This document shows positions 43,221-52,712 of a stretch of DNA of 56,544 nucleotides, in pieces (within the stretch, counting starts at the first letter, position 1; every line of letters begins with the position of its first letter). The notes beneath the pieces are model-generated. The model made no database searches, had not been told where the DNA came from, and saw only the letters and a program-made list of their open reading frames with translations. Source of the DNA: Lachnospiraceae bacterium (GTDB taxonomy: Bacteria > Bacillota > Clostridia > Lachnospirales > Lachnospiraceae); the NCBI GenBank assembly GCA_021205225.1, contig JAJPXX010000070.1, forward strand, positions 1 through 56,544, written 5' to 3'. The translations under genes and the position numbers were made by a program.

Positions 43221-45332
43221 ATGATAAATGACAGCAGGATTCAGAAAATTCCCTATGGCGGCGATTATAATCCAGAGCAGTGGACGGAGGATGTCTGGGC
43301 GGAGGATATGCGCCTGTTCCGTCTGGCGGGAATTGATATCGTGACGCTGAACGTATTTTCCTGGGCGGCGCTGCAGCCGTCGGAGGAGATTTATGATTTC
43401 TCGAAGCTGGATCGGATTATGGATCTGGTGGAGGAAAACGGACTGAAGGTTTGCTTCGCCACTTCGACCGCCGCGCATCCGGCGTGGATGGCGAAGCGGT
43501 ATCCGGATGTCCTTCGGGTGGAGTTTGACGGGAAAAAGCGGAAATTCGGCAGCCGCCACAATTCCTGCCCGAACAGCCCGACTTACCAGAAGTATTCTGT
43601 GCGTCTGGCAGGGGAGCTGGCGAAGCGCTATGGACAGCGCAAGAGTATTGCAGCCTGGCACGTCTCAAATGAATACGGCGGTGCGTGCTATTGTGAAAAC
43701 TGCGAAAAGGCATTCCGCGTCTGGCTGAAACGTAAGTACGGTACGATTGATGAGGTCAACCGCGCCTGGGATACGGCTTTCTGGGGGCATACCTTTTATG
43801 ACTGGGATGAAATCGTGGCGCCGGATCTGCGCAGTGAGCATTTTGCGGAGACGAGGACGAATTTCCAGGGGATTTCACTGGATTACAGCCGCTTCAACTC
43901 TGACAGTATGCTGGCATGCTATGAGGCGGAGGCCGCGGCGATCCGCGCTTATGTCCCGGATGCGAAGATTACCACAAACCTGATGGGAACCTATAAGCCG
44001 CTGGATTACCAGAAATGGGCGAAATCCATGGATTTTGTCTCCTGGGATAATTATCCGGAGAATGGCGCGCCATATGCGCGCACTGCGATGAGCCATGACC
44101 TGATGCGCGGTCTCAAGGGCGGGATGCCGTTTGCGCTGATGGAGCAGACTCCCAGCGTTTCCAACTGGCTTTCCTACTGTGCGCTGAAGCGCCCCGGCGT
44201 GATGCGTCTCTGGAGCTATCAGGCGGTGGCGCACGGGGCGGATACGGTGATGTTTTTCCAGATGCGCAGGAGTATTGGCGCGTGTGAGAAATACCATGGC
44301 GCGGTCATTGACCATGTCGGCAATGAAAATACGAGGGTTTTCCGGGAAATCGCGGCCCTGGGCGCGGAGCTTGAAAAGCTGGGAGCGCATACGCTCGGCG
44401 GAAGAAGCCGCGCGAAGGCGGCAATCGTGTTCGACTGGGATAACTGGTGGGCGCTGGAATATTCGGCAGGCCCCAATACCGATCTGCACTATTTGGATGA
44501 GGTGTTTCTATGGTACCGGGCGCTGGCGGAACAGAATTATGCTGTTGACCTGATCAGCGAAGAGGATGCGCTTTCACGGTACGATGTCGTGATTGCCCCG
44601 GTGCTTTATATGACAAAGAGCGGTTATGATGAAAAAATCCGCGGCTTTGTGCGGGATGGCGGTACATTCATTACGACATTTTTCAGCGGGATCGTGGATG
44701 AGCATGACCTGGTGATTACCGGTGGCTATCCGGGACGCCTGCGGGATGTCCTCGGTATCTGGGTAGAAGAGATCGACGCCCTGCCGCCGGATACGGGCAA
44801 CCAGATGACTTTTGAGGGCGTCCGCTATCCGGCGCGGCTGCTCTGTGATATTCTGCACACGGAGGGCGCCGAGACGCTCTCTGTATATGAAAAGGACTTC
44901 TACGCCGGTTCCCCGGCGCTGACTGTGAACCGATACGGCGCGGGAAAAGCGTATTATGTTGCGACCAGGCTTTCGGATGATTTTTACCGTATGTTCCTGC
45001 GGCAGCGGATGGAAGAAAAAGGAGTGCGTCCGGTGCTGGAAGCAGACGCAATTTCCTGGATGGCAGAGACGGCGTCCGATATAGATGCGGCTGCCGATGG
45101 CGCTCCATTGCCGTCAGAGAATCGGAAAGCGGGAATTGAGGCTACAGAACGCTTTGCAAATGGGAAAAGCATTTTGTATGTGCTGAACCATACGGAGAAG
45201 ATGGCGGAAATCACGCTTCCATCGGAACGGACGGAGCTTTTAAGTGATCAGCATCTGAAAAAGGGAGAGAAGATCTCTCTTGCGCCGAAGGGGGTTATGC
45301 TGCTGGAAGGGCTCGATGCTTCCTGTGGGTGA
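43221..45332 (+). CDS. Beta-galactosidase, glycoside hydrolase family 42
   Basis: 703 residues, cytosolic. It opens with YGGDYNPEQW, the GH42 signature. The acid/base is Glu151 in VSNEYGG and the nucleophile Glu308 in ALMEQTPS. A cysteine group (CYCENC, with an earlier Cys in NSCPNS) matches the metal site of the family. Trimerisation and C-terminal beta domains follow. ATG at 43221 after GAGGAGAGAGACAGC is chosen; earlier in-frame starts would add a poorly conserved tail. It is unrelated in sequence to the GH2 enzyme at 20561 and has no transporter next to it. Confidence 0.94.
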   Translation: MINDSRIQKIPYGGDYNPEQWTEDVWAEDMRLFRLAGIDIVTLNVFSWAALQPSEEIYDFSKLDRIMDLVEENGLKVCFATSTAAHPAWMAKRYPDVLRVEFDGKKRKFGSRHNSCPNSPTYQKYSVRLAGELAKRYGQRKSIAAWHVSNEYGGACYCENCEKAFRVWLKRKYGTIDEVNRAWDTAFWGHTFYDWDEIVAPDLRSEHFAETRTNFQGISLDYSRFNSDSMLACYEAEAAAIRAYVPDAKITTNLMGTYKPLDYQKWAKSMDFVSWDNYPENGAPYARTAMSHDLMRGLKGGMPFALMEQTPSVSNWLSYCALKRPGVMRLWSYQAVAHGADTVMFFQMRRSIGACEKYHGAVIDHVGNENTRVFREIAALGAELEKLGAHTLGGRSRAKAAIVFDWDNWWALEYSAGPNTDLHYLDEVFLWYRALAEQNYAVDLISEEDALSRYDVVIAPVLYMTKSGYDEKIRGFVRDGGTFITTFFSGIVDEHDLVITGGYPGRLRDVLGIWVEEIDALPPDTGNQMTFEGVRYPARLLCDILHTEGAETLSVYEKDFYAGSPALTVNRYGAGKAYYVATRLSDDFYRMFLRQRMEEKGVRPVLEADAISWMAETASDIDAAADGAPLPSENRKAGIEATERFANGKSILYVLNHTEKMAEITLPSERTELLSDQHLKKGEKISLAPKGVMLLEGLDASCG

Positions 45333-45486
45333 CCATTTACTGGTAAATTGTGGCAAGATATGAAATAACTGCTCAAGAATGCCAATTCCAGATTTCGTCT
45401 GAGATTTTTCAGAGGGGACAGGTATAATCAGGCTGGCTATGTAAGGACGCTTCTGCTGCAGAACGACGGAGATCGGAGAAAAATTT

Positions 45487-46221
45487 ATGAGGGAAAAAGG
45501 ACTTAACCGGGATGCCATAAAGTACTTTGCCATGTTTACAATGCTGCTGAATCACATCGCGCATGTATTTCCGCTGCCGGGGACGTTCCTGAGAGAGCTG
45601 TTCATTGACCTGGGATATTTTACGGCGCCGGTTATGTGCTATTTTCTGGTGGAAGGGTACCGCTACACGCATTCGAAGAGGCTCTACGGCATCCGGCTGG
45701 CGGTATTTGCGCTCCTGTCGGAGCTTCCGTTCTGTCTCGCGTTTACGTCCGGCGGAGGGATCGCTTTTCAGGGGATGAACATGATTTTTACCCTGCTGCT
45801 ATGCCTTCTTATTATCCTAGCCATGGAGCGGATTGGAAATCCATTTTTGAGAAAACTGGCTGTTTTTGCATTGGTCGTGGCTTCTGTCTTTTCGGACTGG
45901 GCAGTTCTGGCGCCGGTTTTTACAATTCTGTTTGTACGGGCCGGACAGGAGAAAGCGGAGATCCGAAAGGCTTTCGTTATCGCAACGCTGGCTTTTGGCC
46001 TTGCTAATTTTACGGGCGGTATCGGCTATTACCCGCTGCAGAAAAATATGCTTTTGAGCCTGGGAACGATGGTCGGACCGGCGCTGGCGGGTCTGGCGAT
46101 TGCAGAGCTGTATAATGGAAAGCGCATGGAGAAGGGGAGAGCGTTTTCTCAGTGGTTTTTCTACCTGTTTTATCCGGTACATCTTCTTATATTGGGGTTA
46201 TTGCGGGTGTTTTGTCTGTGA
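45487..46221 (+). CDS. TraX-family membrane protein
   Basis: 244 residues with about eight hydrophobic segments. The start LNRDAIKYFAMFTMLLNHIA and the segment YFTAPVMCYFLVEGYRYTHS are the pattern of the TraX family, named from F-plasmid pilin acetylation but widely encoded on chromosomes of gut Bacillota. Distantly related to acyltransferase-3 proteins. CGGAGA precedes the ATG. It is followed 38 bp later by the peptidase gene. No other conjugation gene is nearby, so a pilin role is unlikely; the substrate is unknown. Confidence 0.88.
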   Translation: MREKGLNRDAIKYFAMFTMLLNHIAHVFPLPGTFLRELFIDLGYFTAPVMCYFLVEGYRYTHSKRLYGIRLAVFALLSELPFCLAFTSGGGIAFQGMNMIFTLLLCLLIILAMERIGNPFLRKLAVFALVVASVFSDWAVLAPVFTILFVRAGQEKAEIRKAFVIATLAFGLANFTGGIGYYPLQKNMLLSLGTMVGPALAGLAIAELYNGKRMEKGRAFSQWFFYLFYPVHLLILGLLRVFCL

Positions 46222-46259
46222 AACAGGATGATATTTATACGATCAGGAGGAAAGGAAAA

Positions 46260-47594
46260 ATGAATACATCAGTTACAAAAGAGGATCTTTTTCATTTTGA
46301 GGAGCTTTTTGACGCAGACCGCGCGAACCGGGTCGCGATGTATGCCGTGACTTCAAACGGGGTGAATGCGGCGGCAACGAACTATCAGGCGGCGCGGGAG
46401 GTCACGCATGATTTTTCCATCAGCCTGGAGCATGGGAAAATCACAAATCAGAAGCAGAGCGGACGCTGCTGGATGTTTGCCGCGCTGAATGTGATGCGCG
46501 CGCAGGTGATGAAAAAGACCGGGATGGAGACGTTTGAACTGTCTCAGAATTATACGGTTTTTTACGATAAACTGGAGAAGGCGAACTATTTTCTGGAAAG
46601 TATTCTTTCCACACTGGATGAGCCGACGGACGGACGTCTGATCGCGCATCTGCTTTCCGAGCCGGAAAATGACGGCGGACAGTGGGATATGCTTTGCAGC
46701 CTTGTGGAAAAATATGGTCTGGTACCTAAGTCAGCCATGCCGGAGAGCGCAGTCTCATCCGCGACCAGGGAGCTTGACGCTTATCTGACGGAGAAGCTTC
46801 GCGAGTTTGCCTGTGTGTTAAGACGCGGACACGCGGATGGAAAATCAGCAGAGACGCTTCGCGGCATGAAGTTTTCAATGATGGAGACGATCTACAATAT
46901 GCTCTGTATCGGTTTTGGCAAGCCGCCGAAGACCTTTGATTTTGAGTACCGCGATAAGGATAAAAATTTCCACCGTGACACAAATCTGACCCCGAAGACA
47001 TTTTATGAGAAATACATAGGCCTCAATCTGAACGATTACATCAGCCTGATCAACGCGCCGACTGCCGATAAGCCGTACTACAGAAGCTACGGGGTGGAAT
47101 ATCTCGGAAATGTTCTCGAGGGGAGAGCGGTGCGCTATGTGAATCTGCCTATTGAAGAACTGAAAAAGGCGGCTATCGCGCAGATGAAGGACGGCGAACC
47201 CGTGTGGTTCGGCTGTGATGTTGGCAAGCGTTCGGAACGCAAGAGCGGCGTACTGGATACGGATAATTATGCGCTGGAGGATCTGTTTCAGACATCCTTC
47301 TCCATGACAAAGGCGGAGCGACTGGACTATGGTCAGAGTCTGATGACGCACGCGATGGTATTTCAGGGCGTAAACCTGGATGAGAACGGAAAGCCAAACC
47401 GCTGGCAGGTGGAGAACAGCTGGGGAGATGAGACTGGCAGAGAAGGTTATTTTGTCATGAGCGACCGCTGGTTTGATGAATATATGTATCAGGTAGTAGT
47501 CAACAGAAAGTACCTTTCAAAAGAGATTCTGAATGCATATGACAGTGAGCCGATCATGCTCAAACCGTGGGACCCGATGGGTTCTCTGGCCTGA
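46260..47594 (+). CDS. pepC: Aminopeptidase C (bleomycin hydrolase-type cysteine peptidase)
   Basis: 444 residues. A cytosolic papain-like peptidase of family C1B that removes N-terminal amino acids from peptides. The triad is Cys70 in SGRCWMFAAL, His364 in MTHAMVF and Asn386 in ENSWGD. There is no signal peptide. CAGGAGGAAAGG precedes the ATG at 46260; the longer frame runs back into the TraX-like gene. recJ begins 11 bases after its stop. Confidence 0.95.
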   Translation: MNTSVTKEDLFHFEELFDADRANRVAMYAVTSNGVNAAATNYQAAREVTHDFSISLEHGKITNQKQSGRCWMFAALNVMRAQVMKKTGMETFELSQNYTVFYDKLEKANYFLESILSTLDEPTDGRLIAHLLSEPENDGGQWDMLCSLVEKYGLVPKSAMPESAVSSATRELDAYLTEKLREFACVLRRGHADGKSAETLRGMKFSMMETIYNMLCIGFGKPPKTFDFEYRDKDKNFHRDTNLTPKTFYEKYIGLNLNDYISLINAPTADKPYYRSYGVEYLGNVLEGRAVRYVNLPIEELKKAAIAQMKDGEPVWFGCDVGKRSERKSGVLDTDNYALEDLFQTSFSMTKAERLDYGQSLMTHAMVFQGVNLDENGKPNRWQVENSWGDETGREGYFVMSDRWFDEYMYQVVVNRKYLSKEILNAYDSEPIMLKPWDPMGSLA

Positions 47595-47604
47595 GGTGAG
47601 GAGA

Positions 47605-49527
47605 ATGGGAATGAAAAAGAAAGAAAAATGGTATGTAGCCGCCAAAAAGGCAGATTTCTCCGCTATCGCGGCGAAATTTGGGATTGACCAGGTGACCGCG
47701 CGCCTGATCCGAAACCGCGGGATCATAGGGATGGAAGCCATTCAGGAATATCTGCATGGAGACCTCTCATCCCTTTATGATCCGGAGCTGATGAAAGGCT
47801 GCCGTGAGGCGGCGGAGCTTTTAGAGAAGAAAATACAGGAAGGAAAGAAAATCCACATCATTGGCGACTATGATATCGACGGGGTCTGCGCAACCTATAT
47901 CCTTTACCGAGCCATCGCTGCCTGCGGGGGCAATGCAGATTATGAGATTCCGGACCGCATGAAGGATGGCTATGGCCTGAATAAGCGCCTGATCGAATTT
48001 GCCTGTCAGGAGCAGGTGGACACCATCCTGACCTGTGATAACGGTATTGCCGCGATTGAAGAAATCGCTTATGCGAAAGAAAAGGGAATGACGGTGATTG
48101 TGACAGATCATCATGAGCCGTTGTTCCTTGCGGCAGATGATGCGGAAGAAGGCAAACAGGAGGGCGAAGATTTGGCTGTTCGTGTTCCCATGCTTCATGA
48201 AAAGCGAATTTACCGCCTGCCGGCAGCGGACATTGTGGTAAATCCGCATCAGCCGGGCTGTCTGTATCCTTATAAAAAACTCTGCGGCGCGGCAGTGGCA
48301 TGGAAGGTGGTCTGCCTGCTTTACCGTCTGATGGGACGCCCGCAGGCGGACGCGGACGAGCTGCTGGCCTTTGCCGGATTTGCGACGGTCGGCGACGTCA
48401 TGGATCTGGACGGAGAAAACCGGATTCTGGTAAAAGAGGGGCTGAAGCGGCTTCGCCGCACAAAAAACCTGGGGATGAACGCTCTGATTCGCGCAAACAA
48501 TCTGGAACCGGCGGCTCTGACTTCTTACCACATTGGGTTTGTCCTCGGACCCTGCATCAATGCAAGCGGACGTCTTGACACTGCAAAGCGTTCCCTGCGC
48601 CTTCTGCTTTCTGAAACAGAAGCGGAGGCAGAAGAAATCGCCGCGCAGCTGAAGGAACTGAATGACGAGAGAAAGGCGATGACAGAGGAGGCAGAAAAAG
48701 CCGCCTGCGCCCTGATTGAAGCCGACAAGAGATATCAGGAAGACCGGGTGCTGGTTGTCTATCTTCCGGAGTGCCATGAGAGCATTGCCGGAATCGTGGC
48801 CGGGCGGCTGCGGGAGCGGTATTACAAGCCCACGTTTGTGCTTACTGACGCCAGAGCGTCCATAGAAGATGCGGAAAATGAGGCGGGTGAATTCACCGCA
48901 GGCGGTTCGGGCGCAGCCGAGTCAGGAGCGGCGGATACAGGTGTGGCAAAAGGCTCCGGCCGTTCGATTGAGGCCTATTCCATGTTCGAGGAGATGGTGA
49001 AGTGCCAGGATCTTTTCCTGAAATTCGGCGGGCATCCGATGGCAGCCGGTTTTTCTCTCGAAAAGAATCGTATCAGTGATATGCGCCGCCGTCTGAATGA
49101 GAATTGTACGCTGACCGAGGACGAGCTGGCAGAAAAGGTCAGCATTGACGTTGCCATGCCGATTAATTACATATCCAGTAAGGTAGTTGAAGAGCTTTCC
49201 CTGCTGGAGCCGTTCGGAAAAGGAAATGAAAAGCCGCTGTTCGCGGATACTTCTCTGTTTGTCGTATCCGCGCGTATCCTTGGAAAGAATAAAAACGTAG
49301 TGAAAATGCGTGTCCAGAACCGCCAGGGATACATCATGGACGCCCTGCTTTTCGGCGATCCTGAGCCGTTCCAGGCGTATCTGCGGCAAAAGTTTGGCGA
49401 GAAAGAAGTACAGAACGTTTTTAGCGGACGCAGCAACCGCATCCATATGGACTTTACTTATTATCCGTCCATCGATGAATATATGGGGCGGACATCGCTG
49501 CAGATTGTCATAAAGAATTACAGGTAG
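47605..49527 (+). CDS. recJ: Single-stranded-DNA exonuclease RecJ
   Basis: 640 residues. A 5'-3' exonuclease for single-stranded DNA in repair. The DHH domain has GDYDIDGVCAT (Asp88, Asp90, Asp92), CDNGI and TDHHEP. DHHA1 shows GSGRSIEAYSMFEEM and GGHPMAAGFSL, and the C-terminal OB fold follows. An unusual Ala/Gly/Glu-rich insertion (about residues 424-452) sits just before GSGRS. GAGGTGAGG precedes the ATG at 47605; another ATG lies two codons on. It ends before a terminator. Confidence 0.95.
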   Translation: MGMKKKEKWYVAAKKADFSAIAAKFGIDQVTARLIRNRGIIGMEAIQEYLHGDLSSLYDPELMKGCREAAELLEKKIQEGKKIHIIGDYDIDGVCATYILYRAIAACGGNADYEIPDRMKDGYGLNKRLIEFACQEQVDTILTCDNGIAAIEEIAYAKEKGMTVIVTDHHEPLFLAADDAEEGKQEGEDLAVRVPMLHEKRIYRLPAADIVVNPHQPGCLYPYKKLCGAAVAWKVVCLLYRLMGRPQADADELLAFAGFATVGDVMDLDGENRILVKEGLKRLRRTKNLGMNALIRANNLEPAALTSYHIGFVLGPCINASGRLDTAKRSLRLLLSETEAEAEEIAAQLKELNDERKAMTEEAEKAACALIEADKRYQEDRVLVVYLPECHESIAGIVAGRLRERYYKPTFVLTDARASIEDAENEAGEFTAGGSGAAESGAADTGVAKGSGRSIEAYSMFEEMVKCQDLFLKFGGHPMAAGFSLEKNRISDMRRRLNENCTLTEDELAEKVSIDVAMPINYISSKVVEELSLLEPFGKGNEKPLFADTSLFVVSARILGKNKNVVKMRVQNRQGYIMDALLFGDPEPFQAYLRQKFGEKEVQNVFSGRSNRIHMDFTYYPSIDEYMGRTSLQIVIKNYR

Positions 49528-49553
49528 TTTGTGGTCGGGTTGCGATCAGTAAT

Positions 49554-49602
49554 GGGTACGGTCTGTCTCCGGAAAAATGGAGAGGAGACCGTATCCATTT
49601 TT
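49554..49602 (+). terminator. Terminator after recJ
   Basis: GGTACGGTCTGTCTCC pairs with GGAGAGGAGACCGTATCC, with a few mismatches, around an A-rich loop, followed by ATTTTTA. The remaining bases to 49802 hold no recognised gene or clear promoter. Confidence 0.75.
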
Positions 49603-49801
49603 AATGCAGAATTTGCTCCAGTCCTTACGAAGTTTGAATGAAAATTCTGTGGCAGGTTATGGTAAGCTGAGTCTACGTTTTTTGGCATCGTGTGCATAAG
49701 ACAGATGCCTGAATCTTTGGAACCGTATATGGCAAAAGCTATTTACGGACATCATCTGGACGCAGTTCTATCTGCTACAGGAAGAAGAAAGGAGAAAGAG
49801 C

Positions 49802-51541
49802 ATGAGAAAGTCAATGAGACAAAGAGCGTTTGCATGGACGCTCACAGCACTGATGACGGTTGCGGCAGTACCGGTCATGGCAAATGCAGAGGAAGCAGTA
49901 TTTGCAAATCCGGGCACCTACACAGCGACAGAAGCAGGTATCAATGGAGACGTTACCCTGACGGTTACGTTCAGTGAGAGTGAGATTACAGATATCCAGG
50001 TGGAGAGCCAGGAGACAGCGACCATCGGCGCGGCGGCGATGGAGACGCTGACGGAGACGGTGCTGGCGAATCAGTCTCTCGCAATCGACACGGTATCCGG
50101 TGCGACGATTTCATCTACAGCGTATATCGCAGCTCTGACGGCCTGCGTGGAGCAGGCAGGCGGCGATATTGAGGCGCTTAGCAGTAAAGAGATTGCGGCG
50201 TCGGATGAGGAGGCTTATCCGGTGACAGAGGCCGATGTGATTGTGATCGGCGCGGGCGGCGCCGGCCTTTCGGCGGCAAAGACGGCGGATGAGAACGGCG
50301 CGTCTGTGATCCTGATTGAAAAATCTTCGAATGTCGGCGGCAACACGCTCTGCGCGACGATGGGCATTAACGCAGCGGAATCTCAGGTGCAGACGGATCT
50401 GGGCGTTACGGTCACTGTAGAGGAGCTGATTGAGGCACAGTTAAACAATGAAGACGCAGACGAGGCGCTGGTGACCGCTTTTGCAGAGAACAGCGGCGAG
50501 ACGATCGACTGGCTGGCTTCTCTGGGCGTAGAGTTTAGCGCAGAGGGCGGCAACAGTGATTTTATGCTGATGGCCACCGCAGACGGCAAGACCAGCACGA
50601 CGCTGATTAACGCGCTGAATAATTCCCTGTCCTCTACGGATATCACGCTGTATCTGAACACAACCGCGACTACGCTGGTGACGGACGATAACGGCGCGGT
50701 TGTCGGTGTGGTCTGCGAGGATGCAGATGGGAATGAAGTAACTTTCACCGGAAAAGCCGTTGTACTGGCTACCGGCGGTTTCGGACAGAACAGCGAGCTG
50801 CTCGCCCAGGTACGTCCGGATCTTGCGAACGCGATCACGGATGAGATTGCTCCGACAACAGGCGACGGCCTGCTGATGGCGCAGGAGCTTGGCGCGGATA
50901 CGGTAAATCTGGAGGACATTCAGCTCTTCCCGCATGTAATTGTCGGCTATGGCCTGCTTACACCGATGAACCTGCCGGGCGGCTTCAATCCGGACGCGAT
51001 TTATGTGAACGAGAACGCGGAGCGTTTCGTAGCAGAAGGATTTGAGGTGTCTGACGCGATTCTTGCGCAGCCGGATGGTATGGCATACTGCATCTTTACA
51101 GAGAACAACCTGAACGAGACGCTGGAAGGCCTGATGGAGCTGGGCTATGTGGTATCCGGCGAGACGGTCGAAGAGCTGGCGGAAAATCTGGGTCTGGACG
51201 CGGACGCGCTGCAGGCAACGATTGATCAGTGGAACGCGGACTGCGAGGCGGGCGCGGACAGCCAGTTTGGCCGTGAAGAAAACCTGAACAAGCTGGAAGG
51301 AACGCTTTATGGTTATAACTTTGGCGTCGGTGCGCATTACTTCATGGGCGGTATCCTGATCAATGAGTACACACAGGTCGTTGACACCAATGGCGAGGCA
51401 ATTGTCGGTCTGTACGCAGCCGGTGAGGTGACCGGAGGGTTCCATGGAAATTACCGAGTAGACGGTTCCGGTACAGCGGATGCGTTTGTATTCGGACGTC
51501 TGGCCGGGAAATATTCGACGGAGTATGCGCTGGAACAGTGA
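49802..51541 (+). CDS. Secreted flavinylated FAD-dependent reductase (FMN-bind + FAD-binding, fumarate reductase-like)
   Basis: 579 residues. A signal peptide (cleavage near A-N-A, residue 29) is followed by an FMN-bind domain (about 35-125) with DTVSGATISS. Thr102 there is the expected site of covalent FMN, attached by an ApbE enzyme not in this window. The FAD domain begins VIVIGAGGAGLSAAKTA (about 147-163) and ends with GLYAAGEVTGGFHG. This is the plan of extracytosolic flavoprotein reductases that use organic acids as electron acceptors. There is no haem motif. Several active-site residues known from fumarate reductase appear changed, so the substrate is probably not fumarate. AGAAGAAAGGAGAAAG precedes the ATG. 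The LysR gene faces it from downstream. Confidence 0.92.
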   Translation: MRKSMRQRAFAWTLTALMTVAAVPVMANAEEAVFANPGTYTATEAGINGDVTLTVTFSESEITDIQVESQETATIGAAAMETLTETVLANQSLAIDTVSGATISSTAYIAALTACVEQAGGDIEALSSKEIAASDEEAYPVTEADVIVIGAGGAGLSAAKTADENGASVILIEKSSNVGGNTLCATMGINAAESQVQTDLGVTVTVEELIEAQLNNEDADEALVTAFAENSGETIDWLASLGVEFSAEGGNSDFMLMATADGKTSTTLINALNNSLSSTDITLYLNTTATTLVTDDNGAVVGVVCEDADGNEVTFTGKAVVLATGGFGQNSELLAQVRPDLANAITDEIAPTTGDGLLMAQELGADTVNLEDIQLFPHVIVGYGLLTPMNLPGGFNPDAIYVNENAERFVAEGFEVSDAILAQPDGMAYCIFTENNLNETLEGLMELGYVVSGETVEELAENLGLDADALQATIDQWNADCEAGADSQFGREENLNKLEGTLYGYNFGVGAHYFMGGILINEYTQVVDTNGEAIVGLYAAGEVTGGFHGNYRVDGSGTADAFVFGRLAGKYSTEYALEQ

Positions 51542-51608
51542 GCAGCCTGTCAGAAATGAAACAGAATAAGAGATAGACTTTTGTAGAAAACACCTGGATT
51601 ATTCGATA

Positions 51609-51646
51609 TCCCCTGTGAGCAAATTTATTTGCCACGGGGGATTTTT
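51609..51646 (+). terminator. Terminator after the flavin reductase gene
   Basis: TCCCCTGTG and GCAAAT pair with ATTTGC and CACGGGGGA around a short loop, followed by TTTTT. It lies 68 bases after the stop. Confidence 0.8.
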
Positions 51647-51714
51647 CTGATGCACAGAGCCGGGCAGAGTATTTTGCGGCTGCTGCCGTACCCGTTTCTT
51701 CTTTCATAACAAAT

Positions 51715-51797
51715 ATAGTAAACGACGTAAGTCGTTTTACTTTGCGCCAGACGCGAGGCTGCGCAAGCAGCCATCCCTTGCGCGTCTGTGTGCATCA
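51715..51797 (-). repeat. Structured intergenic repeat, copy B
   Basis: Read on the minus strand it starts on the LysR stop codon with TGATGCACACAGACGCGC, then an 8-bp stem CAGACGCG/CGCGTCTG. That stem encloses an inner GGCTGC/GCAGCC hairpin; the inner tetraloop reads TTGC on this strand and GCAA (a GNRA loop) on the plus strand. Next come GGCGCAAAGTAAAACG and the hairpin GTAAA-CGAC/GTCG-TTTAC. It matches copy A (35266-35330) at both ends and in order. Copy A has a shorter middle. The distance to the reductase terminator is about 70 bases. Confidence 0.75.
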
Positions 51798-52712
51798 TTC
51801 ATAGTGAATGACAAAAGATTTTTGTCGTTCACTATAAAAAGCTTCGGATGCACTATTCGCGCCATATTTCGCGACTGCCAGGTCGATGTATTTCCGTACA
51901 ATCCCGGAAGGATTCGGGCGATAAATGATGCCGTATTCCTCGCTCCAGTCCTGTGCGAGCGGAAGTGTCAGCAAATCAGGAATGGTGCGGACAAAATGGT
52001 TCGCTGTGAGCAGGACGGTATCGGTCTCGGCACAATAGAAAGCAGCCTGCACCTGCGCGTCTACGTCACTATGCACGTCCAGAAAATGAAATTGTTCCAG
52101 TTCTTTTAAATATTCTTTTTTCATCATTGGCTCATAGACGATGATCGGATATGGTGCGAGATCTTCTACAGAGATCACGGCTTTTTTGCTCAAAGGATGT
52201 TTCGGCGCCATGGCGGCCAGATAGGGCATATCCGCCAGCTTGGTGTAGGCAAGAGGAGAATGCGCGGTCAGATTGGAGTAAAAAGTCTCTCCCACATCCG
52301 CGATGTCATGCTCCACCCGGTATTCACCGCTATGGTTTGGGTGTACGACGCGATGGATGCGGATGTCCGGATATTTTACCGCGAAGGCTTCTGTAACGTC
52401 ATTCAGGAGAACCTGGTGCTCTACGTAGCTGATGCGGATCGAATCCTGTGCCGGAGAAGACTCGCGGCAGCGTGCAAACACATCATTTTCCAGCTTCAGA
52501 ATATCCCTGGCTCCCTCATAAAAGCTCTTTCCGGCGTCGGTCAGAGTGATACCGGCTGTATTGCGAAGAAGCAGCTTTTCCCCGACCTCGTCTTCGAGCT
52601 GGTTCATTTGACGCAGCATGGCCTGCTTTGACATGAACTCGGTCTTTTCCGCTTTTGAAAAGCTTCCCAGGTTTGCGATGGTCACGAATAATTGAAGCTG
52701 TCTGGTGTTCAT
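51795..52712 (-). CDS. LysR-family transcriptional regulator
   Basis: 305 residues on the minus strand. The N-terminal winged helix begins LQLFVTIANLGSFSKAE (about residues 5-21), followed by QMNQLEDEVGEKLLLR and a typical effector-binding half. Start at 52712 with GGAGGACTCTTTCT upstream; two in-frame upstream starts are weaker. It is divergent from the FMN enzyme gene and converges on the reductase gene, so it is a candidate regulator for the whole accessory group. The inducer is unknown. Its stop codon is part of repeat copy B. Confidence 0.93.
   Translation of the reverse strand: MNTRQLQLFVTIANLGSFSKAEKTEFMSKQAMLRQMNQLEDEVGEKLLLRNTAGITLTDAGKSFYEGARDILKLENDVFARCRESSPAQDSIRISYVEHQVLLNDVTEAFAVKYPDIRIHRVVHPNHSGEYRVEHDIADVGETFYSNLTAHSPLAYTKLADMPYLAAMAPKHPLSKKAVISVEDLAPYPIIVYEPMMKKEYLKELEQFHFLDVHSDVDAQVQAAFYCAETDTVLLTANHFVRTIPDLLTLPLAQDWSEEYGIIYRPNPSGIVRKYIDLAVAKYGANSASEAFYSERQKSFVIHYE

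Noticed and set aside
42375..43661. Minus-strand open frame of 428 codons across three plus-strand genes
   Set aside because: Spans DUF896, the cyclo-ligase and the GH42 start, all well supported on the plus strand.
45422..45427. TATAAT before the TraX-like gene
   Set aside because: No acceptable -35 box at 16-18 bp, so it was not called as a promoter.
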